A DNA stretch of 64,000 nucleotides from Pythium myriotylum (lineage: Eukaryota; Oomycota; Peronosporomycetes; Pythiales; Pythiaceae): contig JALJCQ010000030.1 of assembly GCA_023091665.1 (NCBI GenBank), forward strand, positions 2,048,501 through 2,112,500. The letters are read 5' to 3'. Below are positions 1 through 10,897 of this stretch, one piece after another (position 1 is the first letter of the stretch; each line of letters begins with the position of its first letter). Made by a program: the position numbers and the translations under genes. A model generated the notes under the pieces. That model searched no databases and was not told where the DNA came from. It saw only the letters and a list, made by a program, of their open reading frames with translations.

Positions 1-318
1 AGATGTGTATCGTTAGAACTTCTGGTGCGATCTCACGAGGTCAAAGACGAAGGCTATCTCGTCGAGCACGATGGCAAATGCATTACAGTTTTCAGTGCTC
101 CCAACTACTGCGATCAAATGGGCAACAAGGGCGCGTTTATCCGTTTTGGAAAGGACATGAAGCCCCAGTTCACGCAGTTCACTGCTGTGGTACGTTCTCG
201 CCCTTCTTGGTGACCTCCTCAATGTTCATGCGAGATGACGTTACGATTTGGTGTCTAGGAGCACCCGCCCATCCGACCAATGGCGTACGCCGGCAACATG
301 GGTGGCATGTTTGGTTAA
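1..318 (+). CDS. Serine/threonine protein phosphatase 5 (PP5), 3' end
   Basis: Two exons are visible: 1-189 (open at the left edge) and 259-318. They join across a GTACGT...TAG intron of 69 nt. The read starts inside the catalytic domain: a conserved RSHEV stretch with the metal-coordinating His, then the SAPNYCD signature that all PPP-family phosphatases share. The C-terminal tail runs [27 protein letters not shown] tail following 'FTAV' with a Pro-rich segment ending in 'KPMAYA' is typical of PP5 (PPP5C) rather than PP1, PP2A or PP2B, so I favour PP5. The N-terminal TPR domain that would settle it lies outside the window. The family dephosphorylates Ser/Thr residues and works with Hsp90. 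Confidence 0.85.
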
Positions 319-530
319 CTTTGGAACCAACCGGCAGGGTTCGCAATTGGTGTTGCGGAGCTTCGTTCCTGATAGAGAGTAGGTCCAAAATGTGTGGTCA
401 TAATCCTCAGTCATTTTGGTCCAAATGGACCCACCAAAATCCCTAGTTTAGTTGTCCCAAACAAGGGACCGTTGCTGGTTTGGCGGGGGCCGGTCAGCCA
501 GAGAGCTTTTCGCGCCAATTTGTACACACG

Positions 531-1724
531 ATGGGGATCAAGGGGTTGATGAAGCTGCTGCAGGAGGAGGCGCCCGCGTGCATCCGCGAGGTGCCGCAGA
601 TGACGCAGCTGGCAGGACGCATCGTCGCGCTGGACGCCAGTATGGCGCTTTACCAATTCCTGATCGCTGTGCGCTCCAGCGATGGCGGCGGCCCGTCGCA
701 GGCGCTCACCAACGAGGCCGGAGAGGTGACCTCCCACCTGCAGGGCATGTTCTCGCGCACGATTCGGCTGATGGAGAATGGCATCAAACCAGTCTACGTT
801 TTTGATGGCAAACCACCCGTGCTCAAGAGCGGAGAACTGGCCAAGCGAAAGGACAAGCGCACCGCGGCACAGGCTGAGCTCGACGCTGCCACTGAGGCTG
901 GCAACGTGGAAGACATCGACCGCTTCAATAAACGACTGGTGCGCGCGACCCCGCAGCATAACGAAGACTGCAAAGAGTTGTTGCGACTCATGGGCGTGCC
1001 GGTCCTCACGGCTCCCTGCGAGGCTGAGGCTACTTGCGCGACACTCGCGAAGACTGGAAAGGCTTTCGCGTCTGGCACAGAAGATATGGATGCACTCACG
1101 TTCGGGACGCCGGTGCTTTTCCGTCGGTTGACCTTTTCAGCAGCCAAGAAAGTTCCGATTCTGGAGGTCAAGTTGGATCGCGCGCTCGAAGGACTTGGGC
1201 TCACCCACGAACAGTTTGTGGACCTCTGTATTCTCTGTGGCTGCGACTATTGTGACACGATTCGTGGCATCGGTCCAAAGAAGGCCCTTGCTGCCATTAA
1301 AGAGCACGGCTCAATAGAGAAGGTCATCGAGTCTCTTCAGAAGAGTAAGGCAAAGGGCGTCGTGATTCCAGATGAATGGCTCGGTGACGAACCAATCTAC
1401 AAGGCCGCACGAGAGATGTTCGTCGCTCCGGAAGTAGCAAATATGGATGAAGTCGAACTGAAGTGGAAAGATCCATTGGAGAAGGAGCTTCATGATTTTC
1501 TTGTCGAGAAACACGGATTCCAGTCCCCCCGTGTCCTGTCTGCCATCGAGAGACTGAAGAAGACAAAGAGCACACAATCCCAAAAGCGCCTCGATAGTTT
1601 CTTCACCGTGCTTCCATCAAGCGGAGCGACAAAGCGAAAAGCTGATACGCCCGCCAAGGGGGGTGCTGCTTCGAAGAAGGGAGGTGCGTCGAAGAAGACA
1701 ACTGCAGTCATGCGCAAAAAGTAG
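531..1724 (+). CDS. FEN1: Flap endonuclease 1 (FEN1)
   Basis: Single exon, 397 aa. The start is set by the invariant MGIKGL N-terminus, whose Gly2 must be the processed end of the enzyme; in-frame codons upstream are ignored. The XPG N domain (roughly residues 1-105, with LDASMALYQFL and VYVFDGKPP) and XPG I domain (APCEAEATCA, then the helix-hairpin region LCGCDYCDTIRGIGPKKAL) carry the acidic metal ligands. Near the C-terminus QKRLDSFF is a perfect PIP box (QxxLxxFF) for PCNA docking, followed by a Lys-rich tail. Function: removes 5' flaps during Okazaki-fragment maturation and long-patch base excision repair in the nucleus. An AATAAA at 1786-1791, about 60 nt after the stop, could be the polyadenylation signal. 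Confidence 0.97.
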   Translation: MGIKGLMKLLQEEAPACIREVPQMTQLAGRIVALDASMALYQFLIAVRSSDGGGPSQALTNEAGEVTSHLQGMFSRTIRLMENGIKPVYVFDGKPPVLKSGELAKRKDKRTAAQAELDAATEAGNVEDIDRFNKRLVRATPQHNEDCKELLRLMGVPVLTAPCEAEATCATLAKTGKAFASGTEDMDALTFGTPVLFRRLTFSAAKKVPILEVKLDRALEGLGLTHEQFVDLCILCGCDYCDTIRGIGPKKALAAIKEHGSIEKVIESLQKSKAKGVVIPDEWLGDEPIYKAAREMFVAPEVANMDEVELKWKDPLEKELHDFLVEKHGFQSPRVLSAIERLKKTKSTQSQKRLDSFFTVLPSSGATKRKADTPAKGGAASKKGGASKKTTAVMRKK

Positions 1725-1825
1725 ACATATCAGCACGTTTAGGGCATTCCCCATATTCACTACAACTATACGACTGCAAATACACAATAAACAGCTCACT
1801 GAACCCTCCAACAACTTCTGGCCTG

Positions 1826-3805
1826 TCACCGACGAAGGCGCTTCGAGTGCTCTGCAAGCCAGACAAGACCGTGACATAGCAGCGTCAGAACGAAGGCAAC
1901 GTCGGAGCGGGTCGACATTTCTGCCTCTTCATGGAAGAATCGAAGCAAGCTTGCAGCTGTGCTCGAAAACGCAGGAATCTGGTAGATGACCGCAAGTTGA
2001 CGATTTAGAGCTCTTGCTCGATCAGCACGTTGCATTTCATCCTGGACAGACACGCTATGCTCTTGGCGCAATCGAGCAATTCGATCGGCAGTAATCCGTT
2101 CAGCTTCTTGCACTGCCTCGCGAATAAATATATCTGCGTCTAGTAATGTGTTCTCGACGTCTTTCATCGTCGATAGAACTTCTTGAAACTCATCCAGCCG
2201 AGTAAGTCTGGGCTCCAGTCGTCTCAAATGAGTCAAGATCACTGCAAACACGAAGTGTGGTCCTTCTGTCATGATACAATCAAAGATGCGGAAGACAGTC
2301 TCTGATGGAAACGTTGTTGTGAAGAGACAAAGCAACCACTACAAGAAGCGGATACCGTCAGTTAATGAAATAGACGCTGCATTCGACGAGAATACACTAC
2401 CTGCGAACCAAGGAGTTCAAGTGGGAGCCCAACGTTGAGAGTGAACTCGTCCAGACTTGGTAATTCCTCTGCAATGAGCTGCTTTAGAACTAACATGTCT
2501 GTTTGCGTGTCGGCCATGGTAGGGATGTAGTATCCCGGAAACATATCTTCACAGATAACAGCAAGCAACCAGAAAGCTGACTCTTCATCGAGTAATAATA
2601 TCAAGAAGCCAACGATGAAATTTAGCCCCTACAAGACTCAGCGTTGGATGGAGTTCATGGACGAAAAGGATCGACCCACTCACCTGGCAATATCCAACAG
2701 ACGGATTATGCATCGAATAAGCCTTCAACACTCGTCGCAGCATTGAACGTCCTTCTTCCGTACTCATTTTCGTCCCTGAATGCCCAAACGTCCGATCGAT
2801 ATCAAGCTCAATTTGCCGAAAGGATGTGGAATCACGTGAGTCGATTTGACGAACAAGGCTTGAATAATAATCTCGCGTAGGTGCATTTTGCTGCTTCTCC
2901 ATGGCACCTGACATTGCCATATACACGCGTTGGCGCCAGTGTCTTGGTACACCTTCACAAGCGAGCCGTTTCACAAGCTGCGAGTTTCTTGCGCTGGCCA
3001 GCGAGAAGAAGTGCGAGCCAAATGTCGCCTCCCATTCAGTGACACGGCGTTGCTCCCGGCAAGCTTGATATGATCGCAAATGTGCCCAGTCACGGTAGCA
3101 CGACTCCGGCACGCGAAATCCATAATGGTCTTCTTTTGGGAAACCGGATTCAAAGAGCGTCTCTTTCCAGAGCGTATCCACGTCTGCGTTTAGGGGGTAA
3201 GTTGGCAAGAGCAGAGTTCGCACCCTCAGTTCACCGGAACGAGTTCCTCGCAGTAAATACCACTCGTCTGACGCTCGGATGCCACGACTTGCACGCTTCT
3301 TGAGCAGACTTAAATTGATCTCAGCCACGCCGAGCGCTTCATCGCTAGCCTGGATATCATGAGACAGATCGTCAACTCCTTCTAGCGTAGTGACCAGTCT
3401 TCGCCGCCGTCTTCGATTGCGCAGAGAGGGTGACGCTCCGTCACCTGGAGCTGATGAGCCGTCTTCGTCATTCTCGTGCTGAGTGGAAGCCTCATCGTCG
3501 GCGCGCCGACTAGCGCCACCGTGCGACGGAAACATGTCGAAGAAGAAGTTTTTCTCGTTGAAGATCTCGACGCTCAGCTCGGCGCTGTCGCCGTCGGCGT
3601 GCAGCGGCACGTCCACTCGGAAGGCCCACTGGGGGTCGGCCGTGCTGGGCGCGGTGGTCGAGCGCCACTCGGTCTCCTGGCCCTTGTCGGCGGCCGCGCG
3701 CGCCCGCACCACACAGTAGGCGTCCACGGCCTGGCGGCTCTCGAGGTTCCGCGCGCCGACGACCTCGACGCAGAGCCAGGCGGCATTGCCGCTTGGTCCT
3801 GTCAT
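1826..3805 (-). CDS. C2 + TBC domain Rab GTPase-activating protein
   Basis: Three exons on the minus strand: 3805-2684, 2628-2401 and 2338-1826; 620 aa. Residues about 5-110 read as a C2 domain (WLCVEVVGARNLESRQAVDAYCVVRA). The TBC domain begins at GVPRHWRQRVYMAMSGA. Both catalytic fingers are present: the arginine finger in IELDIDR (IxxDxxR) and the glutamine finger in VGYCQG, which is split by intron 1 (CAG|GTGAGT...TGTAG|GGG). The spliced read gives NFIVGFLILLLDEESAFWLL and LPLELLGSQWLLCLF, both classic TBC segments. It should stimulate GTP hydrolysis on a Rab protein in membrane traffic; the C2 domain would bind lipid or partners. The C-terminal ~100 residues look like a coiled coil. A Met 37 codons upstream (3916) is in frame, but I chose the one just before the C2 domain. 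Confidence 0.88.
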
Positions 3806-4028
3806 TTGGGCTGACTGCTTCAAGGCCAAGCACACACTTCCCGCCTCCAACCTCAAAACCTCAGTATGTCGCCCCACACCCGACAGTTGACCAACACTCT
3901 GCCTCTTCTCCCTCACAAGTTCAACGACACGGAGACAACACCGATTCTATACCGGTATTTCTTGTTTACCAATCCAGCCCGATCAGGTCTTCTCCACAAC
4001 TCGGAAGCAAGCACAAGAGCAAGACACG

Positions 4029-4288
4029 ATGAAGATCGAGATGTGGCGAGCGCTCGAGCGCGTGGCCGACCTGCTGGTGGGCAACTTCACGGCCTCGCTC
4101 CAGAACGAGCTTCGCTTCATGGTGAGTGGGCCAGCGTGGCCTCGTGGAGTCCGCAACTCATGATGTTGGTGTCTGAACCACTCCAGGCTGAAGCCTCCGG
4201 CTCCGCAGTCGCGAGAGCCATGAAGGAGCAGGGCGTTCCGATGGAGCAAGTGGCCAAGCACACGGCGGGAGCGATTGCAAGACTTTGA
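4029..4288 (+). CDS. Small 64-aa protein of unknown function
   Basis: Two exons, 4029-4121 and 4187-4288, joined across a GTGAGT...CCAG intron. The product starts MKIEMWRALERVADLLVG and ends HTAGAIARL. It is predicted to be all-helical, amphipathic and without cysteines or a membrane segment. I do not recognise the family. Support for a real gene is the clean splice pair that keeps frame, a purine-rich context before the ATG, and the fit between the start of the divergent TBC gene (3805) and the end of the convergent gene at 4346. It could be a small subunit of a larger complex; nothing in the sequence says which. Confidence 0.5.
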
Positions 4289-4345
4289 GTGTGGGTACGA
4301 ATCGTGGAGAATGAGTACTAGTAATACAGCCAAACCTGACTGCGA

Positions 4346-6582
4346 CTACGGCGCCCAGCTAAGGATCGCCACCATCGTGCTCTGCTCGGCTTGCGCCTGC
4401 GTGACGCGTCGATGGAGCTGGGCAATCTTCTTTTCGTACTTCTCAGCCGTAGTTGCCTGGGCTTGAACCAAGTGACGTTGTCCATATAAACGAAACACAT
4501 CAACGAGTAGGCGGGCCTGGAGGAGGACGTTTCTAGCGTGCAAACTGAGTCGAAGCGCGCTCTTGAGCGTCACTTCTCCCTCGTCTGGAAGGTTTCCTTC
4601 GATAAGCTTTGGTCCGAAAAGGGCCATGAATTCAGCTGTTGCCTCGGTACAGTTGACATGATTGCTCACCAGGTTCAGGCCGTCACGGAGAAGCAAGTCC
4701 ATGCCCGGTCGAAACTGCTCCAGCCATTCATGATGATGCAGGCCTTGGTGAAATCCACTACGTGTCAGCTCCTGAGATGCCCATAGCCATTTGCACAGCG
4801 CTAGCTCGTACTAAACAAATGAAAAGCACAGGTGTGAGCGACTCGTGAGGGAGCAGCCGTATGATCTTACTTACTCGAGCGCTCAGTTCGATGTTTCCGC
4901 AACTCCGAGCAACGGCTCGAAAATTTGGGAGCTGAAGGATCTGAGCTGCAAGATTCAACTGGGGCACTGTGGGGCAGATCTGAAGTATTCGTACACCTTG
5001 TGATCGATTGTGGACTGAGGATACGAACACTGGATCGGCAATAACACCGCTGAATGTGGCCGCATCCAACGCCTCAACCAATACGCGCACGTAGTGCAGT
5101 GGGTAAGAGATGTTACCGTCCCCAAGACCGGCAGAGTAACGCCTCAGAACGCTTCGCACATGAGCTTCACCTTCACGCAATTTCCCAACAGAGAACGCGT
5201 ACTAACTCGCATGATCACGATTACACAATTAGAAGTATATCGCCAGGTAGCTTTCCATATCCATCGCACCTTCGCAACCATGACATCGATCTGTGTCACA
5301 TAATACTGAAACATTGGTGTTGACTCAAGATGGTGCTTGTAAGCCATATACAGCTTGAGCAATTGCGCAAGGCTAACTCCCATCTCGAAATAGCGGCAGT
5401 GCTGGCGCTGGAGATCGCAGTGGATGAAGAGCATGTCGAAAAGAAGCCCGAGCAACAACGTGTGTATGGATGGATTCGCTGTGAACAGTTGGACGTTTGC
5501 TTGTACCTGATGAATAGCCTTCATAGACAGAACAACAGCTTGGCTTGGGTCATACCGACTCATTACTTCGAGCTCGAGGGCATCCACAATGTTGTCCAGA
5601 TAGACGTCAGTTCGCGAAGCGCCGGCTTGGACCTTTGTTTGAGACCGGAGCGATTTCAGCTCGTCAACGAGTGCTCCCAGCTTCTTTACTTCACCAGTTC
5701 TGACGTTCACGGCAAGGTTAGTCGGGAGCACTTTTCGATTTGTATAGCTGTAAATCACCTCAACACGTGAAAACTCTTTAGGATCAAGTGATACTGCATC
5801 ATCGATGAAGATGGCGATTGCTGACTGCTAATCCACTGATCCGCGAACCCAAGTGCATTCGTCGCTTCGTTGATCCCTCCTAAGCGGGCCATTGTCACGA
5901 GAACATGACAGGATACTTCGATCAGCCACGACTGAAAGAGAAGAAACGTAAGCGCACGTAAGTTTCCACTACAGAGATCACGACCAACCTGGAAGTCTGC
6001 ATCAACCGAATTTGGCATGGACGACCTTACAAACTTGAGATTGTCTTCAAAGGCAACAAGCGAACCTGATTGCAAACAACTCGCGTGCATGGTCGTCAGC
6101 TCAGCGCGTAGCGCTGTCACGAAATACATTCGCATTGGCGCGCAACTGTTATCTGCCAAAGATGGCTCGTAGCACCATCGGATGCCTTCGCAGAGGCACT
6201 GGAGCATAAGTCGATCCCGGACAGTGCGCTCCGTCTTGGAGCTCCGCACGAGCTGGTACTTGCATTTGTAGAGGCGCGCAACCCATTCGCGCGCGATGAC
6301 CGCGCGCCCTGCGCTTTCCGCAGCAGAGTAGACGCATCTCTCGGCTTGCTTGTATCGTTTCCACCACAATTCGCGGTTGGCGCTCTTCGGCTCGCTAGAG
6401 CACAACGAGAGGCAGCAATCGGCCAGCAAGATGGTGGCCTGGAGGGCGATCTCCGGGCTTGGCGGCTGCGCTAGACACAGCTCAAGACAGCGCGTAGCCA
6501 CAGCGACCTGCTTTTCGTTGACGAGCAGCCGCGAGAGCGTCCAGAGCTGCACGTCATCACGCGCCGCCATCACCGACGCCAT
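4346..6582 (-). CDS. Helical-repeat (TPR-like) protein, possible cohesin loader Scc4/Mau2
   Basis: The minus-strand start MASVMAARDD is at 6582. Later exons are firm: an exon ending at 5270, then 5201-4875 and 4810-4346, with phase-0 GT-AG introns giving MVAK-YAFSVGKLREGE and LSAR-YELALCKWLW. The whole product is alpha-helical with Ala/Leu-rich TPR-like spacing. The C-terminal block (ALRLSLHARNVLLQARLLVD, then AEKYEKKI) is reminiscent of the Mau2/Scc4 tail, which is why I suggest the loader that works with Scc2/NIPBL. That assignment is tentative. The first half is less clean. A 57-nt in-frame segment ending in TTTCTTCTCTTTCAG (about 5932-5988) looks like an intron. Near 5826 the frame must shift to connect to VSLDPKEFSRVEVIYSYTNRK, either by another intron or by a real frameshift. 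Confidence 0.55.
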
Positions 6583-6694
6583 CTTAGAACTGATTCGTTA
6601 TGAGAGGTATTCGGCTCCCTCTCGAAGTCGATCAAGTCCAAGCCAAGTCGCGAGAACTCGAGCCTCTGGCCCTCATCTTGAAGAAGCAGTCAGG

Positions 6695-7962
6695 ATGCGG
6701 TCGTCGCACCTGTGGCTCTGGAACCCCATGCACGGCGGCGATGCCCCTGTCGACGACATCGAAGGCGGCGTCGGCGCGGCCTTCCTGGTCGACGGCTTCG
6801 TGTACGCGCTTCTGGCAGGTGGCGCGCTCGTGCAGCTCATCCGCAACTGCTGGCGCTACCGCCCGTGGACTGTGCAAAAGATGCTCCACCTGCTGATGTT
6901 CATCGCAACGCTGGGTACGGTTTACTCGGGTACATGCTGTCAATTAATTCACTCCATGTAACTATCCTGCTTGTAGTGCGCGCCGTCTTCCTCGTGCTAG
7001 TGGGCCTCAACTGGTGCGACGTGCTCACAGGCGAGATCAAAACCTCCGCGTGTTCCGCGCCTGAGCGCGACCTGTTCTATATGATGGACCAGCTACCGAT
7101 CCTGCTATTTTTTGCCATCTACGCGCTGCTCGTGCAATTTTGGGCTGAGGTGTACTACAACGCCGTCGATCAAATCTCAACGCTCAACAAGATCGTGAAA
7201 CCGACTATTCGCATCACGATTGCAGTGAGTACCCGTTTCCTTGGCGATGTATTTCCAGCAAGGCTCCTGATGAGAACGAATCGTTTACTCGCAGATTGTA
7301 TTTGTGATGCAAGGAGTATATTGGGTATATTTCGCGACCAAATGGCGCAGCGAGCGTACGTCAAATAACTCATATCCCACCCTAAAATCTTCTGGTGTGG
7401 ATTGACGAGTTGTTATTAGGCTCATTTTTCGCGAAAGCTCAAGCCAACGTCAACATGATTCTGTTTACCGCAGCTTCTACCGCATTCGTGTACTTTGGTC
7501 GACTCGCTTACGTTGAGCTTCGGTAAGGAGGATGCGCCTAGGCTATAAGATCAAACTTACAAATGCGCCCCGCTCTGCAGGTCTGTGCCAGTCGAGCTCG
7601 GCATTCGATCCAAGAAGCTGAAGGAACTCGTGATCATGACAACAATTTGTTCGTCATGCTTCTTGATTCGATCGGGTCTTCAGATTTTTCTTTCTCGTGA
7701 GCACGTTCAACTCCACAACCATAGCACATGGTTCCTCATGCTCCTTTACTACGCGCTCCTGGAAATCATTCCGTCCGTGACGATTTTGTACTTCAATCGG
7801 AGACTTCCTCTCCGCAGAGGTCATCCTGGTGTCGCTTCGAGGACCAACACTCCAATTGGTGGTGGAGGCAGCCGCTTTTTCGGTTTCAAGAAGAATGATA
7901 CAATCGCTGCAATTTCGGATCCGCTCCGCAAGAGTCTATTAGAGGAGAGCGTTAAGCAATGA
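6695..7962 (+). CDS. TOM1/TOM3-like seven-transmembrane protein (DUF1084 family)
   Basis: Five exons: 6695-6914, 6977-7224, 7295-7355, 7420-7522 and 7581-7962; 337 aa. All junctions are GT-AG and keep frame. The protein has about seven hydrophobic helices: GAAFLVDGFVYALLAGGALV, LLMFIATL..AVFLVLVGLNW, MDQLPILLFFAIYALLVQFWAEVYY, ITIAIVFVMQGVYWVYF, MILFTAASTAFVYFGRL and two near the C-terminus. The segment 'LLFFAIYALLVQFWAEVYY' followed by a basic loop resembles the plant TOM1/TOM3/THH1 family, which sits in the vacuolar membrane and is structurally GPCR-like. Function in oomycetes is unknown. The cytosolic tail is Gly/Ser-rich. The start lies only 112 bp from the divergent gene at 6582, so the two probably share a promoter region. 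Confidence 0.72.
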
Positions 7963-7998
7963 TGCTGTTTGAAGCCCATAAACTGTTTTCTCTTAGCC

Positions 7999-9528
7999 CT
8001 ACATAAGCTCTTCGGATACTTTCTTCAAAAGCCGAAGCATACTGTCGTTCTCTTCAGGGGAGCCAATTGTCGCACGAAGGCAGCCGTCAAGCAATAGCTG
8101 ATTGCCCCGGTATCTGATCACGACACCACGGTCGGCCATCTCCCGATACACCTTGAGCGCGTTGGGTAGCTACATCAAAACCACTAGTCAGAACCGCAAC
8201 GAATCAGTACAACTAAGGATAGAGCTTGAGGTACCTGGAAGAGAACAAAGTTCGCGTCGGAGGCATAAATGGCCTGGATGAACGGAAGCTTGCGAAGTTC
8301 TCGCACGACGCGGTCCTTTTCTGCCTTGATGATCGAAATCTTTCGTTGCAACTCGTCAAGCTGACCGAGAGCTTCAAGTGCTACCTCAGCGGTAAGCTTG
8401 TTCACATTATACGGCGCTTTGACATTGTTGAGGACCTGAATAAGCTTCGGGTTGCCAAAAGCACTGCCAAGCCGGATTCCTGCAAGACCGAAAGCCTTTG
8501 AAAGCGTCTGGAGAACAACAAGTCGGTTGTACTTCTTGACGAGGGTGCAAAGACTCGATGTGTCAGAGAAGTCAATGTACGCTTCATCCACAACAACGAG
8601 GCCCTTGTACGCCTACACAGCACGACATGTTCAGAGACTAGTTCCGTTTAAGCATAAGTCTCAAACGTACAGGAGATTCTAGAACAGTGATGATATCCTT
8701 GACACGGACTGCGTTGGCTGTTGGGTTGCCTGGGCTGCACAAGAAGATGATTTTCGTCTCTGAAGTAACCGCCTTCAAAATCTAGCACACAAGAAAGATT
8801 TGATGTGTCACCTTGAAGCACAAAATTGGGACGCTATTACTGTACCTTTGTCGGATTGATGTGGAATGCGGGGAGAGGGTGTTCGTTTCTGAGACCCTTC
8901 GGGTTGGATGGGGGAGTCTCTACCTCCAGTGGAACAGAAATAATGTTCACATCGTGGATATTGGCACATACTTGATACATTCCGTAAGTTGGTGGAGTGA
9001 TGAGGATAGAATCGATGCGAGGCGTGCAGGCCACTCGAATGATCAGGTCAATAGCCTCATCACTTCCCACACCAAGAAAGATGTTTTCCACTCCGATTTT
9101 GTGTTCGGTAGAAGCAGCGTTGCTATAGTATCATGAACACGACTCAAACCACCATGTCCAGCAACAAGTATGGCGACGACACAATCGTACCGGAAGTTAG
9201 CCAACGCCTGTTTCAGTTCCTTCTGGTATGGGTCAGGGTAGCGCTCCAGTTGTGCCGGTTTGAGCATGTGCGTTGCTTCAAACGGTGGTCCAAGGCTATT
9301 TTCATTAGCATCGAGCAGGATTCCTTGGTCGTAGTCATCGCGGGCACAGCGGTAGGGCGTAAGCGCCAAGATGTTGGGGCGGATAAGCCGCTCCACTTCG
9401 TCCCCACTGGTGCAAGGTTGAGCTGAGGAGGCAAAGGCTGCATGGGCCAGCTGACGACGACCCAAGAAGTAGCCAACGCCGACTCCAGCGACAGCGCTGA
9501 GAGCGAGAGCGCCTTGCTTGTCGAGCAT
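7999..9528 (-). CDS. Histidinol-phosphate aminotransferase (HisC type)
   Basis: Five exons: 9528-9191, 9122-8846, 8781-8671, 8612-8235 and 8169-7999; 424 aa. This is a class-II PLP aminotransferase: LDANENSLGPP near the N-terminus, GVGSDEAIDLIIRV, CSPGNPTAN, VVDEAYIDF, the Schiff-base lysine in TLSKAFGLAGIRLG, and RYRGNQLLLDGCLRATIGS with the substrate-binding Arg. It makes histidinol phosphate from imidazole-acetol phosphate in histidine synthesis, so the organism probably makes its own histidine. The chosen Met (9528) gives an N-terminus with a hydrophobic stretch (ALALSAVAGVGVGYFLG) and then basic residues, which could be a mitochondrial or membrane-targeting leader. An upstream in-frame Met exists at 9693. 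The gene ends 37 bp from the convergent TOM1-like gene. Confidence 0.9.
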
Positions 9529-10088
9529 GACTCGCTGGGAAGGACGGAGAATGAGATCGCGCAATGCGAGCCAAGGGCTGAACGTCGAACAAGTGTGATG
9601 ACGTTGAAGCCAACCCTCCATTGGCTGATAATTTGGATGAGGTTCTGGCCAATACAAATTGACCAATGATGTAGCACAAGAATATTCCAGCATTTCGAAC
9701 TGTTAGAAGCGTTAGAATTGAAAATGATCAGATCGGTCTTTGGAGGAGCGGACTTTGAAGAGACATACTAACCTAACCCCCTCGTACGTCAGTTTGTTCA
9801 GTCCAGTTTCTGTGTCACCAACAGGTATTGACTTTACCAAGTACTGATAAAACGAATCACAGTTGTTATCCCTCGTTATCATGGACAAAAATAAACATAT
9901 ATCAATTGATAGAGGAAACGGATGTCACAATCGGACGCTGGGGCCGTTAGCACACAGTCGGAGGGATGACCTGCTCCTGGAGCGCGTCACGAGGAGCTCT
10001 TCGATTTCCTTCTATTTCCCGACCTCCTCGGCGGACACAGACTCCCCATCCTCGACCTCGCCTTCGCCCTCCTTCACTGCTGGCAACT
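9529..10088. other. Divergent intergenic region between hisC and an elicitin
   Basis: This 560-bp stretch separates the minus-strand aminotransferase from the plus-strand elicitin and must hold the promoters of both. The first ~165 bp is open in the aminotransferase frame and could encode a longer leader. 9700-9960 is AT-richer with no coding signal I can support. No clear TATA box was seen. The stretch just before the elicitin ATG is pyrimidine-rich. Confidence 0.6.
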
Positions 10089-10778
10089 ATGAAGATCGCT
10101 CTGCTCTCTCTCGCGGTGACCGTCTCGATTGCCAACGCGGCCACCACGCCCTCACCGACGCCGACGTCGACGCCTAAGCCCACGCTCGTCGCTCCTGATT
10201 GCACTCAAGCCCAGCGCCAGCGGATCAATCAGTTGCTCCAACAGGATGTCAACCCTGCCAAGTCGTGCTACGCCAAGGCCAAGGGTGACATCACGACGCT
10301 ATCCACCAGTCGTCTCTGCCCCATCGAGGAGTGCAAGGTGTGGCTCACCTACATGGCGGCCAACACGCCTGACTGCGTGTACGACGAAACGAACTACGGC
10401 CGCGACTTCAAGAGCAAGGACAAGGACTGCGGCTCTCCATCCTCCACCTCCTCTTCAGGCTCCTCAAGCAAAGATTCGGAGACTACACCGAAGCCGAGCC
10501 CGACTTTGGCGCCTGAGAACTCCGGCCTCGGGTCTGAAGCGGGAGTTGCAACTGAGGCTCCAACCGTCAAGCCAACTAAGGCTCCGGCTTCGGAGGGCTC
10601 CAGCTCAGGTTCCACTGAAATCGAACCAATCGAAACCGAGGAGCCTACCGTGACGTTTCCTCCGCAGACCCCGGCCCCTACAAGAACTGTGACTCCTGTC
10701 GCTAGTTCCGCGAGCTTGACGCGTGCTGCAGTCTGCGCTTCGACTGTTGCTGCTGTAGTCGCCGCGTTGGCTCTCTAG
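10089..10778 (+). CDS. Elicitin-like secreted, probably GPI-anchored protein
   Basis: Single exon, 229 aa. The signal peptide is MKIALLSLAVTVSIANA (cleavage after ANA). After a short Thr/Pro linker the elicitin core holds six cysteines: DCTQ, SCYA, LCPI, ECKV, DCVY and DCGS. Then comes a ~110-residue Ser/Thr/Pro-rich, probably O-glycosylated stalk. It ends in a hydrophobic tail (AAVCASTVAAVVAALAL), the pattern for GPI attachment. Elicitins are found in oomycetes; they bind sterols or lipids, which many of these organisms cannot make, and some trigger plant defence. The short Thr/Pro segment before the first Cys is longer than in the canonical small elicitins, so this is an elicitin-like (ELL) member. 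The in-frame codons upstream are excluded because the signal peptide fixes the start. Confidence 0.9.
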   Translation: MKIALLSLAVTVSIANAATTPSPTPTSTPKPTLVAPDCTQAQRQRINQLLQQDVNPAKSCYAKAKGDITTLSTSRLCPIEECKVWLTYMAANTPDCVYDETNYGRDFKSKDKDCGSPSSTSSSGSSSKDSETTPKPSPTLAPENSGLGSEAGVATEAPTVKPTKAPASEGSSSGSTEIEPIETEEPTVTFPPQTPAPTRTVTPVASSASLTRAAVCASTVAAVVAALAL

Positions 10779-10897
10779 ACAAACCTGGAGATACTCCATG
10801 TACTATGTTTGCATAATGACAAGTCTTGTTTGTTGACTCTCATTGTCTTCACTTTCGTTATCTAAATTAGCCCGGTCAAAACCTCACTGCCGGTCTC

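Noticed and set aside
411..959. 182-aa minus-strand frame opposite FEN1
   Set aside because: Shadow of the GC-rich FEN1 coding sequence; composition is odd and no domain is visible.
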